A stretch of 64,000 nucleotides of DNA from Plantimonas leprariae (GCF_008802405.1 NZ_VZDO01000004.1:1-64000), one strand, 5' to 3'. Positions 1 to 9,302 are shown, numbered from the stretch's first letter. Notes: generated by a model not told the origin, from the sequence alone. Made by a program: numbers and translations.

Positions 1-148
1 GCGCCGCGCCATCCCGATCCTGGTTCTGACCACCGAGAGCGACGCGGAGAAGAAGGCGCGGGCCAGGCGGGCCGGAGCCACCGGCTGGATCGTCAAGCCG
101 TTCGACCCGGTGAAGCTGGTGGACGCGATCAACCGCGTCGCCGCCTGA
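1..148 (+). CDS. cheY1: CheY-type response regulator, C-terminal part (5' end outside window)
   Basis: The window opens inside a receiver domain: 48 residues are visible, read from base 2 to a TGA stop. They contain the conserved Thr of the VLTTES strand and the invariant Lys of the WIVKPFDP loop, both part of the phosphorylation switch of CheY proteins. A hydrophobic beta strand followed by the alpha-5 helix ends the protein, so this is a stand-alone receiver without an output domain. It lies 143 bases before cheA, the place of cheY1 in Sinorhizobium-type che operons, where CheY1 is thought to act as a phosphate sink for CheA. The acidic pocket is outside the window, so phosphorylation competence cannot be judged. 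The cheY1 name rests on position. Confidence 0.9.
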   Translation, partial: RRAIPILVLTTESDAEKKARARRAGATGWIVKPFDPVKLVDAINRVAA

Positions 149-291
149 CGCCTCGCAACTGCTGCGGCGCGCCGTTCGCCGGCCGCACCGCCGTCCATCC
201 ATTCAGTCACCCGCCACGCCAGGGCGCTTGTGCCCCGAGCCGACAGTCACCCGCGCATCCGACACCAGCGCAGCCGAAGGGGCAACACGTC

Positions 292-2550
292 ATGGACGCC
301 ATGGCAGAAATCCGGCAGACCTTCTTCGAGGAATGCGCCGACGGCCTCGCCGAACTCGAACAAGGCCTCCTCCACATCGAAAACGGTGAGGCCGACTCCG
401 ATACGGTCAACGCCGTCTTCCGCGCGGTCCACTCGATCAAGGGTGGCGCCGGAGCGTTCAACCTGAACGACCTCGTGCATTTCGCGCACGTCTTCGAGAC
501 GACGCTGGACGAGGTCCGCTCGAACCGGCTCGAAACGACGCCCGACGTCGTCAAGGTGCTCCTGCGCTCGGCCGACGTCCTCGCCGACCTCGTCACGGCG
601 GCGCGCGACGGCGGCACGGCGAATGCCGAGCGCACGGTCTCCGTGACCGAGGAGCTGAAGACCTATGTCGGCGCCAAGGGCGGCGGCGCACCCGCGGCGG
701 GCGGCGCACCGTCGGCCTCGATCTTCGGCGACGCGCCGAGCGACGACGGCATGGACGGCCTCGATTTCACGCCGGTCACCATCGACTTCTCCGACATCCT
801 CGGCGGGGGCGGGGCCGGCGAGGGCCCGAGCTACCGCGTCGTCTTCACGCCGAAACCCGAACTCTACGTGAAGGGCAACGAGACCGCGATCCTGATCCGC
901 GAGTGCCTGGCGCTCGGGCAGGGCACGGTGACCTGCGACACGGGCGGCCTGCCGTCCTTCGAGACGCTCGATCCGGAAGGCGCCTACCTTACCTGGACGA
1001 TCGATCTGATGACGGATGTCGAGGAAAGCGCCATCCGCGAGATCTTCGACTTCGCCGAGATGGATTGCGAGCTGACCCTGGAGCGCGCCGAAGGCGGAGC
1101 CGAGGATGCCGGTGCGGTGGACGCGGCGCTCGCCGACCTCCTCGCGCAGATCCAGTCCGATTCGGTCAGCGCCGGCATCACCGACGACGACGAGCCCGTC
1201 GCTGCCGCCCCGCCGCCGGCACCGGTCAGCATCGCGCCGCCTGCCGCGGAGAAGGCTGAGGCCGCGCCCGCCGCCGCGCCGACCAAGGGGAAGGCCGCCG
1301 CCGCCAACGAGGGCGGCGACAAGGCCGGGGGCGCCGGCGCGCCGTCCGCCACGATCCGCGTCGATCTCGACCGCGTCGACCGCCTGATCAATCTCGTCGG
1401 CGAGCTGGTGATCCATCAGGTCATGCTGTCGCAGCGCGTCGCGCAGGCCGGCCTGCAGCGCGCCTCCGATGTCGCCGTCGGCATGGACGAGCTGGAGCAA
1501 CTCACCCGCGAGATCCAGGACAGCGTCATGGCGATCCGCGCGCAGCCGGTGAAGTCGGTGTTCCAGAAGCTGCCGCGCCTGGTGCGCGAGGTTGCGGACC
1601 TCACCGGCAAGCAGGTGAAGCTGGTGACCGAGGGCGAGTGGACCGAAGTCGACAAGACCGTCATCGAGCGCCTGTCGGACCCGCTGACGCACATGATCCG
1701 CAACGCCATCGACCACGGCGTCGAGACGCCGGAGAAGCGTCTCGCGGCGGGCAAACCGGAAGAGGGCACGGTACGCGTCGCGGCCATGCACCGCTCGGGC
1801 CGCATCGTCATCGAAATTTCCGACGACGGCGCCGGCATCAACCGGCAGGTCGTGCGCAACATCGCGGTCACGAAGAACCTCATTCCGGCGGACGCGACGC
1901 TGACCGACGAGGAGACAGACAACCTCATCTTCCTGCCGGGCTTCTCGACGAAGGAGCAGGTGTCGGAGCTTTCCGGCCGCGGCGTCGGCATGGACGTGGT
2001 GAAGCGCTCGGTGCAGGCGCTCGGCGGCCGCGTGTCGATCTCGTCCCGCCCCGGCGAGGGCTCGATGTTCACGATGAGCCTGCCGCTGACGCTCGCCGTC
2101 CTCGACGGCATGATCGTGACCGCCGGCGAGCACACGCTCGTCGTGCCGCTCACCGCCATCATCGAGACGCTGAAGCCCAAGTCCGGCGAGGTGCGCGCCT
2201 TCGGCCGCGACCAGCGCGTCATGTCGGTGCGCGAGAAGTTCCTGCCGCTCGTCGATGTCGGCTGCCAGCTCGGCTACTGCGATACGCCGACCGATTCCAA
2301 CGAGGGCGTCGCGATCCTGGTGGAAACCGAGAACGGCATGCGCTCGGCGCTCCTGTTCGACGCGATCCAGGGCCAACGGCAAGTGGTTATCAAGAGTCTT
2401 GAGGCAAACTACGGGCATGTGCCCGGCGTGGCGGCGGCGACCATCCTCGGCGACGGGCGGGTGGCACTGATCCTCGACGTGGACGTGGTCGCGGCGACGT
2501 CGCGATACGAGCAGTCTTATTCCGGCATCAACCTTCAAGCGGCGGAGTAG
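292..2550 (+). CDS. cheA: Chemotaxis histidine kinase CheA
   Basis: This is the cytoplasmic kinase that couples methyl-accepting receptors and CheW to phosphorylation of CheY and CheB. The 752 residues show the full domain series. P1 is an HPt domain with His47 in the [12 protein letters not shown] motif. A P2-like response-regulator docking domain lies at about 182-268, followed by an Ala/Pro-rich linker at about 285-350. P3 dimerisation starts near 353. P4 ATPase carries the N box near 466 ([11 protein letters not shown]), G1 near 510 (DDGAGI) and G2 near 562 (GRGVGMDVV). The CheW-like P5 runs from about 600. Length is normal for the family. A second ATG at codon 4 is an alternative start; GAAGGGG lies about 10 bases upstream. 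cheW follows after 5 bases. Identification is certain. Confidence 0.98.
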   Translation: MDAMAEIRQTFFEECADGLAELEQGLLHIENGEADSDTVNAVFRAVHSIKGGAGAFNLNDLVHFAHVFETTLDEVRSNRLETTPDVVKVLLRSADVLADLVTAARDGGTANAERTVSVTEELKTYVGAKGGGAPAAGGAPSASIFGDAPSDDGMDGLDFTPVTIDFSDILGGGGAGEGPSYRVVFTPKPELYVKGNETAILIRECLALGQGTVTCDTGGLPSFETLDPEGAYLTWTIDLMTDVEESAIREIFDFAEMDCELTLERAEGGAEDAGAVDAALADLLAQIQSDSVSAGITDDDEPVAAAPPPAPVSIAPPAAEKAEAAPAAAPTKGKAAAANEGGDKAGGAGAPSATIRVDLDRVDRLINLVGELVIHQVMLSQRVAQAGLQRASDVAVGMDELEQLTREIQDSVMAIRAQPVKSVFQKLPRLVREVADLTGKQVKLVTEGEWTEVDKTVIERLSDPLTHMIRNAIDHGVETPEKRLAAGKPEEGTVRVAAMHRSGRIVIEISDDGAGINRQVVRNIAVTKNLIPADATLTDEETDNLIFLPGFSTKEQVSELSGRGVGMDVVKRSVQALGGRVSISSRPGEGSMFTMSLPLTLAVLDGMIVTAGEHTLVVPLTAIIETLKPKSGEVRAFGRDQRVMSVREKFLPLVDVGCQLGYCDTPTDSNEGVAILVETENGMRSALLFDAIQGQRQVVIKSLEANYGHVPGVAAATILGDGRVALILDVDVVAATSRYEQSYSGINLQAAE

Positions 2551-2555
2551 CCCGC

Positions 2556-3020
2556 ATGTCACGTACCAAAGTCCCCGAGGGCGGCAAGGCCGAGGAACTC
2601 ATCGCCTTCCGCATCGCCGAGCAGGAGTTCTGCGTCGACATCCAGTCGGTGCGCGAGATCCGCGGCTTCGCGCCGGCGACGCCGCTGCCGCACGCGCCGT
2701 CCTTCGTCACGGGCGTCATCAACCTGCGCGGCACGGTGCTGCCGATCATCGACCTCGCCGCCCGCCTCGGCTTCGGCAAGATCCAGCCGACCGCCCGTTC
2801 GGTCATCATCGTGGTGCGGGTGAACCAGCAGCTCGTCGGCCTCCTCGTCGACGCGGTGTCGGACATCCTGACCGTGACGGACGAGATCCTGCAGCCGACG
2901 CCGGACGTCGGCTCCGATCTCGCCAAGAGCTTCGTGCGCGGCGTGATGGCGATCGAGGGGCGCATGATCTCGCTCATCGCGATCGACGGGGTCCTGCCGC
3001 AGATGGAGATGGCCGCCTGA
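2556..3020 (+). CDS. cheW: Chemotaxis coupling protein CheW
   Basis: This 154-residue scaffold protein links receptors to CheA P5. Almost the whole chain is one CheW domain: the first strand ([16 protein letters not shown]), the conserved VREIRGF segment, the [12 protein letters not shown] motif at about 62-73 and the [12 protein letters not shown] segment are all present. It starts 5 bases after the cheA stop, with a GGAG-like Shine-Dalgarno inside the end of cheA, so the two are probably translationally linked. A 94-base gap with no clear signal separates it from cheR. No response-regulator receiver is fused, which separates it from CheV. Confidence 0.97.
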   Translation: MSRTKVPEGGKAEELIAFRIAEQEFCVDIQSVREIRGFAPATPLPHAPSFVTGVINLRGTVLPIIDLAARLGFGKIQPTARSVIIVVRVNQQLVGLLVDAVSDILTVTDEILQPTPDVGSDLAKSFVRGVMAIEGRMISLIAIDGVLPQMEMAA

Positions 3021-3114
3021 TCTGATCGGGCGGCGGTCCGCTTAAGGATCGGTCGAGGGGCCGGCCGGGCGGGGTTTCGAGGCATCGGCGACAAGCCGGC
3101 GGGGGCACGGTTCC

Positions 3115-4008
3115 GTGTTGAATTCCAAACCAAAGGGCCGCGAAGGCCAGGGCTCGGAAGGCGAGTTCCTGCTGACCGACGGCGACTTCGATACGATCGC
3201 GAAGATCCTCTACGAGGACGCGGGCATCGTGCTCGCGCCGCAGAAGTCGACGCTGGTCTATTCGCGGCTCGCGAAGCGGCTGCGGGCGCTCGGGCTCGCG
3301 AGCTTCAAGGACTACTGTTCGCTGATCGCCAGCACCGGCGGGGCCGGCGAGCGCATGACCATGATGGCGGCGCTCACCACCAACGTCACGCAGTTCTTCC
3401 GCGAGAACCATCACTTCGAGCATCTGAAGAAGAGCCATCTGCCGCCGCTGCTCGAAGCCGCGAAGCGGGGAGGGCGCGTCCGGATCTGGTCGGCCGGCTG
3501 CTCCAACGGCCACGAGCCCTACACGATCGCGCTGACCATCCTGTCGATGCTGCCGAACGCGGCGGACTACGACATCAAGGTCCTCGCCTCCGACATCGAT
3601 CCGAACGTCGTCGCCTTCGGACGCGCCGGCATCTACGACGAGGGCGCGATCGAGCCGGTTCCGGCGGAACTGCGCCGCCGCTGGTTTTCGGAAGCCGTGA
3701 ACAGCATGCCGGGCAACCGCCTGTTCGAGGTCTCGGACGCGATGCGCACGCTCGTCGCCTTCCGCGAATTGAACCTCATCGGCGAATGGCCGATGAAGGG
3801 CAGCTTCCAGGCGATCTTCTGCCGCAATGTGACGATCTACTTCGACCAGCCGACGCGCGAGCGCATCTGGCGACGCTTCTGCGATTTTCTCGAACCGGAT
3901 GCCTGGCTCTATGTCGGCCATTCCGAACGGCTGACCGGGCCGGCGCAGGACTTCCTCGCCTACGAGGGCACCACCGCCTACCGCTGCATCCGGGGAACGG
4001 GGCGATGA
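3115..4008 (+). CDS. cheR: Chemoreceptor methyltransferase CheR
   Basis: This S-adenosylmethionine-dependent enzyme methylates glutamates on chemoreceptors and opposes CheB in adaptation. The 297 residues contain an N-terminal helical CheR domain (about 20-80) and a Rossmann-type catalytic domain with the cofactor loop RIWSAGCSNGHEPYTIA near 122-138. Further conserved blocks are VLASDID, FCRNVTIYF and WLYVGHSE. There is no C-terminal pentapeptide-binding extension beyond the core. The first possible start is GTG at 3115, directly followed by TTG at 3118; neither has a strong ribosome-binding site, so the exact start is uncertain by a few codons. The stop overlaps the cheB start as ATGA. Confidence 0.96.
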   Translation: MLNSKPKGREGQGSEGEFLLTDGDFDTIAKILYEDAGIVLAPQKSTLVYSRLAKRLRALGLASFKDYCSLIASTGGAGERMTMMAALTTNVTQFFRENHHFEHLKKSHLPPLLEAAKRGGRVRIWSAGCSNGHEPYTIALTILSMLPNAADYDIKVLASDIDPNVVAFGRAGIYDEGAIEPVPAELRRRWFSEAVNSMPGNRLFEVSDAMRTLVAFRELNLIGEWPMKGSFQAIFCRNVTIYFDQPTRERIWRRFCDFLEPDAWLYVGHSERLTGPAQDFLAYEGTTAYRCIRGTGR

Positions 4009-5024
4009 AGCCGGTCAGCGTTCTGGTCGTCGACGATTCGGCGACGATGCGCGCGCTGCTGCGCCGCCATCTCACCGCCGACCCCGGCATCGAGGTGATC
4101 GCCGAGGCCTCGAACCCGCTGGACGCGCGCGAGAAGATCAAGGCGCTCAATCCGGACGTCATCACGCTCGACATCGAGATGCCGAACATGAACGGCCTCG
4201 AATTCCTCGAGAAGATCATGCGGCTCAGGCCGATGCCGGTGATCATGGTCTCGAACCTCACCCAGCCCGGCGCGGCCGCGACGCTGAGCGCGCTCGAAAT
4301 GGGCGCCTTCGATTGCATCCCGAAGCCGAGCAGCCTCGCCGGCAACACGTTCGAGACGCTGCCGCAGCTCATCCGCGAGGCCGCAAAGGCGAAGCGCCAG
4401 GTCGCGGCCCGCGTCGCCGGCGACGGTCCGGGCACGGGCGCTCCCGTCGCCGCGAACCGCCATCCCGGCTGGCCGGACGTCGTCGGCATCGGTTCGTCGA
4501 CCGGCGGGGTCGAGGCGCTCCTGAACGTCCTGTCGGGCTTCCCCTCGGACTGCCCGCCGACCTTCATCGTGCAGCACCTGCCGGCCGCCTTCACGGAATC
4601 CTTCGCGGCGCGGCTGAACCGCGTCTGCAAGGCGGAGGTCGCGCCGGCGAGGAACGGCGAACCGGCGACGCGCGGGCGCGTCTACCTGGCGCCGGGGGGC
4701 ATGCACCTGACGGTCAAGGGCAAGGGCGCGCTGCGCTGCGCCCTGTCGCAGGAGGATACGGTCCAAGGGCACCGTCCGTCCGTCGACATGCTGTTCCATT
4801 CGCTCAGCGCCGCGGCCGCCGGCACGATGACCGGCGTGATCCTGACCGGCATGGGGCGCGACGGCGCCGACGGCCTTCTCGCCATGCGGCGCGCGGGCGC
4901 CCGGACGATGGCGCAGGACGAGGCGACGTCGCTGGTCTACGGCATGCCGAAGGTCGCCTACGAGAACGGCGGGGCGGAGCGCCGCCTGCCGCTCGGCCGC
5001 ATCGCCCAGGAGATCTTCGCCTGA
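4005..5024 (+). CDS. cheB: Chemotaxis methylesterase/deamidase CheB
   Basis: CheB removes methyl groups from, or deamidates, chemoreceptors once CheA phosphorylates it. The 339 residues begin with a receiver domain: Asp10/Asp11, predicted phosphorylation site Asp56 in ITLDIEMP, and Lys in the CIPKPSS loop. A proline/glycine-rich linker (about 130-155) leads to the esterase domain. Its catalytic triad is visible as Ser165 (GSSTGG), His191 (VQHLP) and Asp287 (GMGRDGADG), matching the spacing of the E. coli enzyme. The ATG overlaps the cheR stop as ATGA, which fixes the start; open frame continues upstream but is only cheR in another frame. All key residues are intact. Confidence 0.98.
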   Translation: MKPVSVLVVDDSATMRALLRRHLTADPGIEVIAEASNPLDAREKIKALNPDVITLDIEMPNMNGLEFLEKIMRLRPMPVIMVSNLTQPGAAATLSALEMGAFDCIPKPSSLAGNTFETLPQLIREAAKAKRQVAARVAGDGPGTGAPVAANRHPGWPDVVGIGSSTGGVEALLNVLSGFPSDCPPTFIVQHLPAAFTESFAARLNRVCKAEVAPARNGEPATRGRVYLAPGGMHLTVKGKGALRCALSQEDTVQGHRPSVDMLFHSLSAAAAGTMTGVILTGMGRDGADGLLAMRRAGARTMAQDEATSLVYGMPKVAYENGGAERRLPLGRIAQEIFA

Positions 5025-5136
5025 TGATCATGCCGCCGCCGGGCCATCAACGAAGATTTTGCATTTCCATAGGTAAGCTTTCCCGCATCGCCTCTTTGCC
5101 GAAGCGCGCGAGCATCACAGCAGGGGGCATGGCGAC
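5025..5136. other. AT-richer gap inside the che operon
   Basis: This 112-base gap between cheB and cheY2 is the longest break within the che genes after cheA. About 5055-5090 is clearly richer in A and T than its surroundings, with several short T runs. An internal promoter is possible, but I could not match a convincing -35/-10 pair or a sigma-54 site. No hairpin stands out. AGCAGGGGG about 7-15 bases before cheY2 is a plausible ribosome-binding site. Confidence 0.4.
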
Positions 5137-5526
5137 ATGAGCCTGAAGTCGCAGTTGAAGGTCTTGATCGTCGACGACCAGCGGACGAGCCGGATGCTGA
5201 TCCGGGATGCGCTGGATCAGCTGGGGATCCAGAACATCGTGACGGCGGAGGACGGCGAGCAGGCGTTGAAGCAGATGATGGCCTCGCCGTGCCACATCGT
5301 GATTTCGGACTTCAACATGCCGAAGCTGGACGGCTTGCAGCTGTTGCAGGCGATCCGCTCGTATCCGCCGACCAAGAAGGTGCCGTTCATCATCCTGTCG
5401 GGGCGGGGCAACAAGGAGCTGGTGCAGAAGGCGGCGCAGCTGGGGGTGAACAATTTCCTGGTGAAGCCGATCTCGGTGCCGGTGCTGCAGAAGACCATCG
5501 AGGCGGTTGTGGGGCGGCTGCAGTGA
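5137..5526 (+). CDS. cheY2: CheY-type response regulator, probable flagellar motor regulator
   Basis: This is a single receiver domain of 129 residues with all switch residues: Asp13/Asp14, phosphoacceptor Asp58 (VISDFNMP), Ser88 (IILSGRG) and Lys110 (FLVKPIS). In Sinorhizobium the second CheY of the operon is the one that acts on the motor, and gene order supports the same role here. The stop overlaps the cheD start as GTGA. Codon choice differs visibly from neighbouring genes: Arg is mostly CGG, Gly often GGG, and TTG is used repeatedly for Leu, where cheA, cheB and cheD prefer CGC and GGC. Function as CheY is certain; the motor role is inferred from position. Confidence 0.95.
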   Translation: MSLKSQLKVLIVDDQRTSRMLIRDALDQLGIQNIVTAEDGEQALKQMMASPCHIVISDFNMPKLDGLQLLQAIRSYPPTKKVPFIILSGRGNKELVQKAAQLGVNNFLVKPISVPVLQKTIEAVVGRLQ

Positions 5527-6101
5527 GTCGGATCGAGACGCGGGCCGAGGGCCCGTTCCGGCGCGTCCACATCATCCAGGGCGAGGCCAAGGTCGATACC
5601 CGCCCCGACGCCGTCATGACCACACTCCTCGGTTCCTGCGTCGCAGCCTGCATCCGAGATCCGGCCGCCGGCGTCGGCGGCATGAACCACTTCCTCCTGC
5701 CGGGCGACGGGGCCGCGGGCGGCGGCCAGTCGGAGTCCTACGGGCTCTACCTGATGGAGCTTCTGGTCAACGGCCTGATGAAGAAGGGGGCTCGCCGCCA
5801 CGCTTTGGAAGCCAAGCTGTTCGGCGGCGCGCGCACGGTCGGCGGCCTGTCCGACATCGGGGCGAAGAACGCCGAGTTCGCCAAGAGATTCCTCGAGATG
5901 GAAGGCATCAACTACGTCGGCGGCAGCCTCGGCGGCGACCAGGGCCGGCGGATCGAATACTGGCCGATCAGCGGCCGCGCGCGCCAGGTGCTGATGGACA
6001 AGACCGCCGCTCCGACGAAGCCCGCCGTGTTCGCGGCGCCGACCTTCAGCGTGCCCGCGCCGGCGCCCGCCTCGGCCGGCGGCGACCTCGAACTCTTCTG
6101 A
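5523..6101 (+). CDS. cheD: Chemoreceptor glutamine deamidase CheD
   Basis: CheD converts receptor glutamines to glutamates and tunes receptor activity. The 192 residues contain the family active site: a Thr-rich segment followed by Cys39 (LLGSCVAAC) and His56 (GGMNHFLLP), then the conserved AKLFGGA and [15 protein letters not shown] blocks. Beyond about residue 168 the chain is a low-complexity Ala/Pro tail ending in an acidic hydrophobic DLELF. The GTG start is inside the cheY2 stop (GTGA), giving a coupled start; a longer upstream reading frame merely runs through cheY2 in another frame. The catalytic residues are intact. Confidence 0.95.
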   Translation: MSRIETRAEGPFRRVHIIQGEAKVDTRPDAVMTTLLGSCVAACIRDPAAGVGGMNHFLLPGDGAAGGGQSESYGLYLMELLVNGLMKKGARRHALEAKLFGGARTVGGLSDIGAKNAEFAKRFLEMEGINYVGGSLGGDQGRRIEYWPISGRARQVLMDKTAAPTKPAVFAAPTFSVPAPAPASAGGDLELF

Positions 6102-6141
6102 CGAAACCTCTCGCCCCCGGCGGAACGCAAGGATCATCGAA

Positions 6142-6495
6142 ATGTCCGTCGGAACCCTGGCCCGACTCCTGTCGGCGCTGTCCGCCGAATGCGACGAACT
6201 CGCCGTTCGCGTCGACGACATGCACCGCTTCCTGACGCGCGATCCCTCGGCGGCCCCGCGATCGTCGGAGGTGGACTACATGGTGGCGGCGCAGGACATC
6301 GACTTCATCCAGCAGCACCTCGCTGGCCTGTCGGAATTCCTGATGGTGATGGCCGAGATGACGCCGGACGCGATCCGCGTCGACCTCGCCGCGCCGCTCG
6401 CCACCGTCAAGCTCTCCGACATGAAGCGGCGGCTGTCCGGCACGGACGACGACGACGCCCCGCAGGTGCGTCCGGGCGAACTCGAACTGCTCTAG
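6142..6495 (+). CDS. cheT: Small che-operon protein at the cheT position, with a CheZ-like DxxxQ motif
   Basis: This small, mostly helical, acidic protein of 117 residues ends the chemotaxis operon, 40 bases after cheD. AAGGA 9 bases upstream is a fair ribosome-binding site. In Sinorhizobium meliloti the gene at this place is called cheT. The sequence has two predicted helices around 4-32 and 43-72. The second contains AAQDIDFIQQHL, in which Asp54 and Gln58 form a D-x-x-x-Q pattern like the active site of the CheY-P phosphatase CheZ (AQDFQDLTGQ in E. coli). The C-terminus is an Asp-rich linker and GELELL, resembling the acidic tail of CheZ. No separate cheZ is visible. The gene assignment by position is good; phosphatase activity is inference. 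Its stop codon shares CTAG with hpnN. Confidence 0.8.
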   Translation: MSVGTLARLLSALSAECDELAVRVDDMHRFLTRDPSAAPRSSEVDYMVAAQDIDFIQQHLAGLSEFLMVMAEMTPDAIRVDLAAPLATVKLSDMKRRLSGTDDDDAPQVRPGELELL

Positions 6496-9122
6496 GGATT
6501 CACCTTTTCGAAGGCGAGCTTCTTCGCTGCGCTGTCGTCGACCGGCGGGGGTGGGCCGAGAAAGGCCGGCACCACGATGAAGGCCGCCAGCAGCGTGAAG
6601 ACGAGCGAGATCGCCAGGAGCTCGCCCATGCTCGACGTGCCGGGATGGCTCGACGCGTAGAGGCTGCCGAAGGCGACGCCCGTCGTCAGCGCCGAGAAGA
6701 AGATCGCCCGCGTCAGGCTGGAGGCGAGGACGTCGGTGATGCCGGCCCGCCACGCGATCAGGTAGTAGATGTGGAAGGCGACGCCGACCCCGAACATCAG
6801 GGGCAGGGCGATGATGTTGGCGAAGTTCAGCGGCAGGCCGACGAGCGCCGCCGCTTCGAGCGTCAGCACGCCGGCCAGCACCAGCGGTCCCAGCGCCAGC
6901 ACGACGTCCTTCAACCTTCTCAGCGCGATCCAGAGGATGACCGTGATCGCGATCAGCGCGTAGAGCCCGGCCTCGGCGAAGGCGCGCACGATGGTGCGCC
7001 CGCCCTCGTTGATGCCGACCGGCGCGCCCGTCGCGTCCGGCGCGACGGTGCGGACCGCGTCCGCGAAACGGCGGATCACGGCGTTGCTATTCGAGTCGCC
7101 CTTCGGCGAGACCTCGATTCGCGCCCGCCCGTCCGGCGCGATCCAGTCGGCGACGAGGTCCGGCGGCAGCGACGCGCGCGTCACCCGTTCCGGCGAAAGC
7201 GTCGCCTGCAGCGTCGCGACGAGCTGCGGGAGGTCGCCGAAGGCCGCCGATCCGGCCGCCTGACGAAGGTCGGCCGAGGTTTCCGCCAGATCGTGGAAGG
7301 TTTTTGCCAGCCGATGCAGCGGTTCTTTTCCCGCTTCGTCCGGGATCGCGCCCTCCGCCCGCTTCAGGGCGGCTTCCGTCCGGCGCAGGGCCTCGATGGT
7401 TTCGGGATCCGCCGGGCCCGGCACGGGCGAGTTGAATGCCGCGACGACGGGCGCGACGGCCTCTCGCGCCTTGGCGATGAGCGCGAGCTTCTGCTCCTGG
7501 TCCTCTGGCACGAACGTGTCGATGTCGATCGTCCGGGCGACTTCCGGCAGCGCGTTCAGCCGGTCCGTCATCGGTTGGATCGCCGCCTCGTCCGGCACCA
7601 GCACGTCGAGGGTGTTGGGTGCGGTGCGCGGGTCCTTCGACAGGTCGATGAAGGTCGAAACGGATTCCACCTTGGGGCTGCGGAGGTTCATCGGATTCGA
7701 ATCGAAGGGCAGCCCCAGCAGAAACGGGATGCCGGCGACGACGAGGATCGCCGTCGAGGCGATCACGAGCAGCCGGTGACGGCCGATCCAGTGGTCCACC
7801 GCCGCCAGCCCGCGCGTTTCCACCGGCTTGCGCTCCGGCCGCGAGCCCATCACCGCGATCAGCGCCGGCAGGAGCGTCAGGCTCGCGAGATAGGCGACGA
7901 TCATGCCGATCCCGGCGATGAGGCCGAGTTCCGACACGCCGCTGAACTCGGTGGGAATGAACGAGAAGAAACCGGCGAGCAGCGAAAGCGCGGCCAGCGT
8001 GAGCGACATGCGCACGCCGCGCGCGGCCCGCACCAGCGCCGTGCCGACGTCGCCGGCGGCGAAGCGCTCCGCGCGATAGCGCACCGTCACCTGGATGCCG
8101 AAATCGACGCCGAGCCCGATGAACAGGACCGCGAAGGCGATCGAGATGAGGTTCAGCTCTCCGACCAGCGCGAGGCCGATGCCGGCCGTGCAGGCGAGCC
8201 CGGCGAGAAGCGTCGCGAGCACGCTCAGGATAAGACGCGCCGAGCGCAGCGCCATGAACAGGATGGCGGCCACCGCGACCAGCGTCAGCGACATGTTCAG
8301 TCCGGCGTTCTCGGCGACCGTCGCGAATTCCTGGTCCGACAGCGGGACCGGACCGGTGAGGCGCAGCGTGACGCCGCTGGTGCCTGTCACACCTTGGGCG
8401 TCGGCGACATCGTGAAGAAGCTGGATCGCCTTTTTGCCGGGTTCGAGCGAGTTGAAGTCCAGCACGGGATTCATGAGGACGATGGCCCGGTGCCCGCCGC
8501 TGTCGGCCGGAGGGCCGCCGGTTGCCAGAAGTTCGCGCCAGGAGAGGGGGTCGACGTAGCCTTGCAGCCCCGATTGCAGGGCGCTCGTCAGCGCGGCGAA
8601 CTGCGCCGCCGCACTTGCCGCGGCTGCCGGATCGTCGGCGGACGATTGCAGCGTCTGGAGTATGAGGTTCGACAAACCGCGCAAGGTCGGATCCCGAACC
8701 AGCCCGACGAGAAGCGGCGCCTGACGCTGCAGGGTCTCGCTCGTTCGCGCGACCTCGGCGGTTGGCAGCAAGAGAAGGCCGTTCCGCTGCAGGAACGGCG
8801 TCGCATCCGGCCGGCGGACGTTCCGGAACGTTTCCGGCCGGGACCGAAGCCCGCTCGCCAGCGCTTCGGCCGCGCGGTCCGCCCCTTCCGGCGAGCGCGC
8901 GTCGATCACCGCGACAATCAGCCCTTCCGTCTGCGGGAAGGCCTTCGCGAAGGCGATCTCGTTCTTCCGGTAGGGAACATCGGGCGAGATGAGCCGCGCC
9001 GTATCGGTATTGATCGCGAAATGCGCGACGGTCCACCAGACGGCGAGCGCGGTCAGCACGGCCGAGACCGCGATCACGAGCCAGGGATGGCGGATGCAGC
9101 GGGCGACGACCGCTTCGATCAA
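6492..9122 (-). CDS. hpnN: Hopanoid transporter HpnN, RND family
   Basis: HpnN is an inner-membrane RND-superfamily protein needed to move hopanoids to the outer membrane in Rhodopseudomonas. The 876 residues have the expected architecture: one N-terminal membrane helix (about 13-32), a large periplasmic loop, a block of membrane helices in the middle (including VAVAAILFMALRSARLILSV and the GLGVDFGIQVTVRY segment typical of RND helix 4), a second transmembrane helix and periplasmic loop, and a final helix block from about 710 with GVGVAFHIYYLIAW. The start is TTG at 9120-9122 with only a weak ribosome-binding site, so it is uncertain. It is divergent from hpnH across 180 bases and convergent with cheT, the two stops overlapping in CTAG. 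Family assignment is strong; substrate is inferred from family and neighbours. Confidence 0.93.
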   Translation of the reverse strand: MIEAVVARCIRHPWLVIAVSAVLTALAVWWTVAHFAINTDTARLISPDVPYRKNEIAFAKAFPQTEGLIVAVIDARSPEGADRAAEALASGLRSRPETFRNVRRPDATPFLQRNGLLLLPTAEVARTSETLQRQAPLLVGLVRDPTLRGLSNLILQTLQSSADDPAAAASAAAQFAALTSALQSGLQGYVDPLSWRELLATGGPPADSGGHRAIVLMNPVLDFNSLEPGKKAIQLLHDVADAQGVTGTSGVTLRLTGPVPLSDQEFATVAENAGLNMSLTLVAVAAILFMALRSARLILSVLATLLAGLACTAGIGLALVGELNLISIAFAVLFIGLGVDFGIQVTVRYRAERFAAGDVGTALVRAARGVRMSLTLAALSLLAGFFSFIPTEFSGVSELGLIAGIGMIVAYLASLTLLPALIAVMGSRPERKPVETRGLAAVDHWIGRHRLLVIASTAILVVAGIPFLLGLPFDSNPMNLRSPKVESVSTFIDLSKDPRTAPNTLDVLVPDEAAIQPMTDRLNALPEVARTIDIDTFVPEDQEQKLALIAKAREAVAPVVAAFNSPVPGPADPETIEALRRTEAALKRAEGAIPDEAGKEPLHRLAKTFHDLAETSADLRQAAGSAAFGDLPQLVATLQATLSPERVTRASLPPDLVADWIAPDGRARIEVSPKGDSNSNAVIRRFADAVRTVAPDATGAPVGINEGGRTIVRAFAEAGLYALIAITVILWIALRRLKDVVLALGPLVLAGVLTLEAAALVGLPLNFANIIALPLMFGVGVAFHIYYLIAWRAGITDVLASSLTRAIFFSALTTGVAFGSLYASSHPGTSSMGELLAISLVFTLLAAFIVVPAFLGPPPPVDDSAAKKLAFEKVNP

Positions 9123-9241
9123 GCTGGCACCTCGACGGGAAGGAACGGGGAAGGGCGGACGGCACGTCCCTAGCGGGCGGGCGGCCCCGGATCAATCTCC
9201 ACCCGGAACGGCATATTTACCGGACGAACGATCGGTCGGGG

Positions 9242-9270
9242 TTGGCTTTGGTCGCCGAGGCGCCCATTAT
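9242..9270 (+). promoter_or_regulatory. Candidate sigma-70-type promoter of hpnH
   Basis: TTGGCT at 9242-9247 and CATTAT at 9265-9270 are separated by 17 bases, each matching four of six consensus positions. Transcription would start around 9277, about 25 bases before the TTG start of hpnH. An AT-rich stretch at about 9214-9220 (ATATTTA) in the same divergent gap could serve hpnN, but I found no matching -35 there. The call is by eye and tentative. Confidence 0.4.
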
Positions 9271-9302
9271 GGCGCTGCAGCATTCGAACCGGCGTGTGAT
9301 CC

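Noticed and set aside
247-2562. Long open frame on the minus strand across cheA
   Set aside because: It is the mirror of cheA codons in GC-rich DNA, rich in Arg, His and Ala, with no recognisable domain.
5055-5090. Sigma-54 promoter before cheY2
   Set aside because: No GG and GC pair with the needed 10-base spacing was found in the AT-richer gap.
6189-9173. Long plus-strand open frame of nearly 1000 codons across hpnN
   Set aside because: It reads antisense to hpnN, with low-complexity Arg/Asp/Gly sequence and no domain; hpnN has full RND features.
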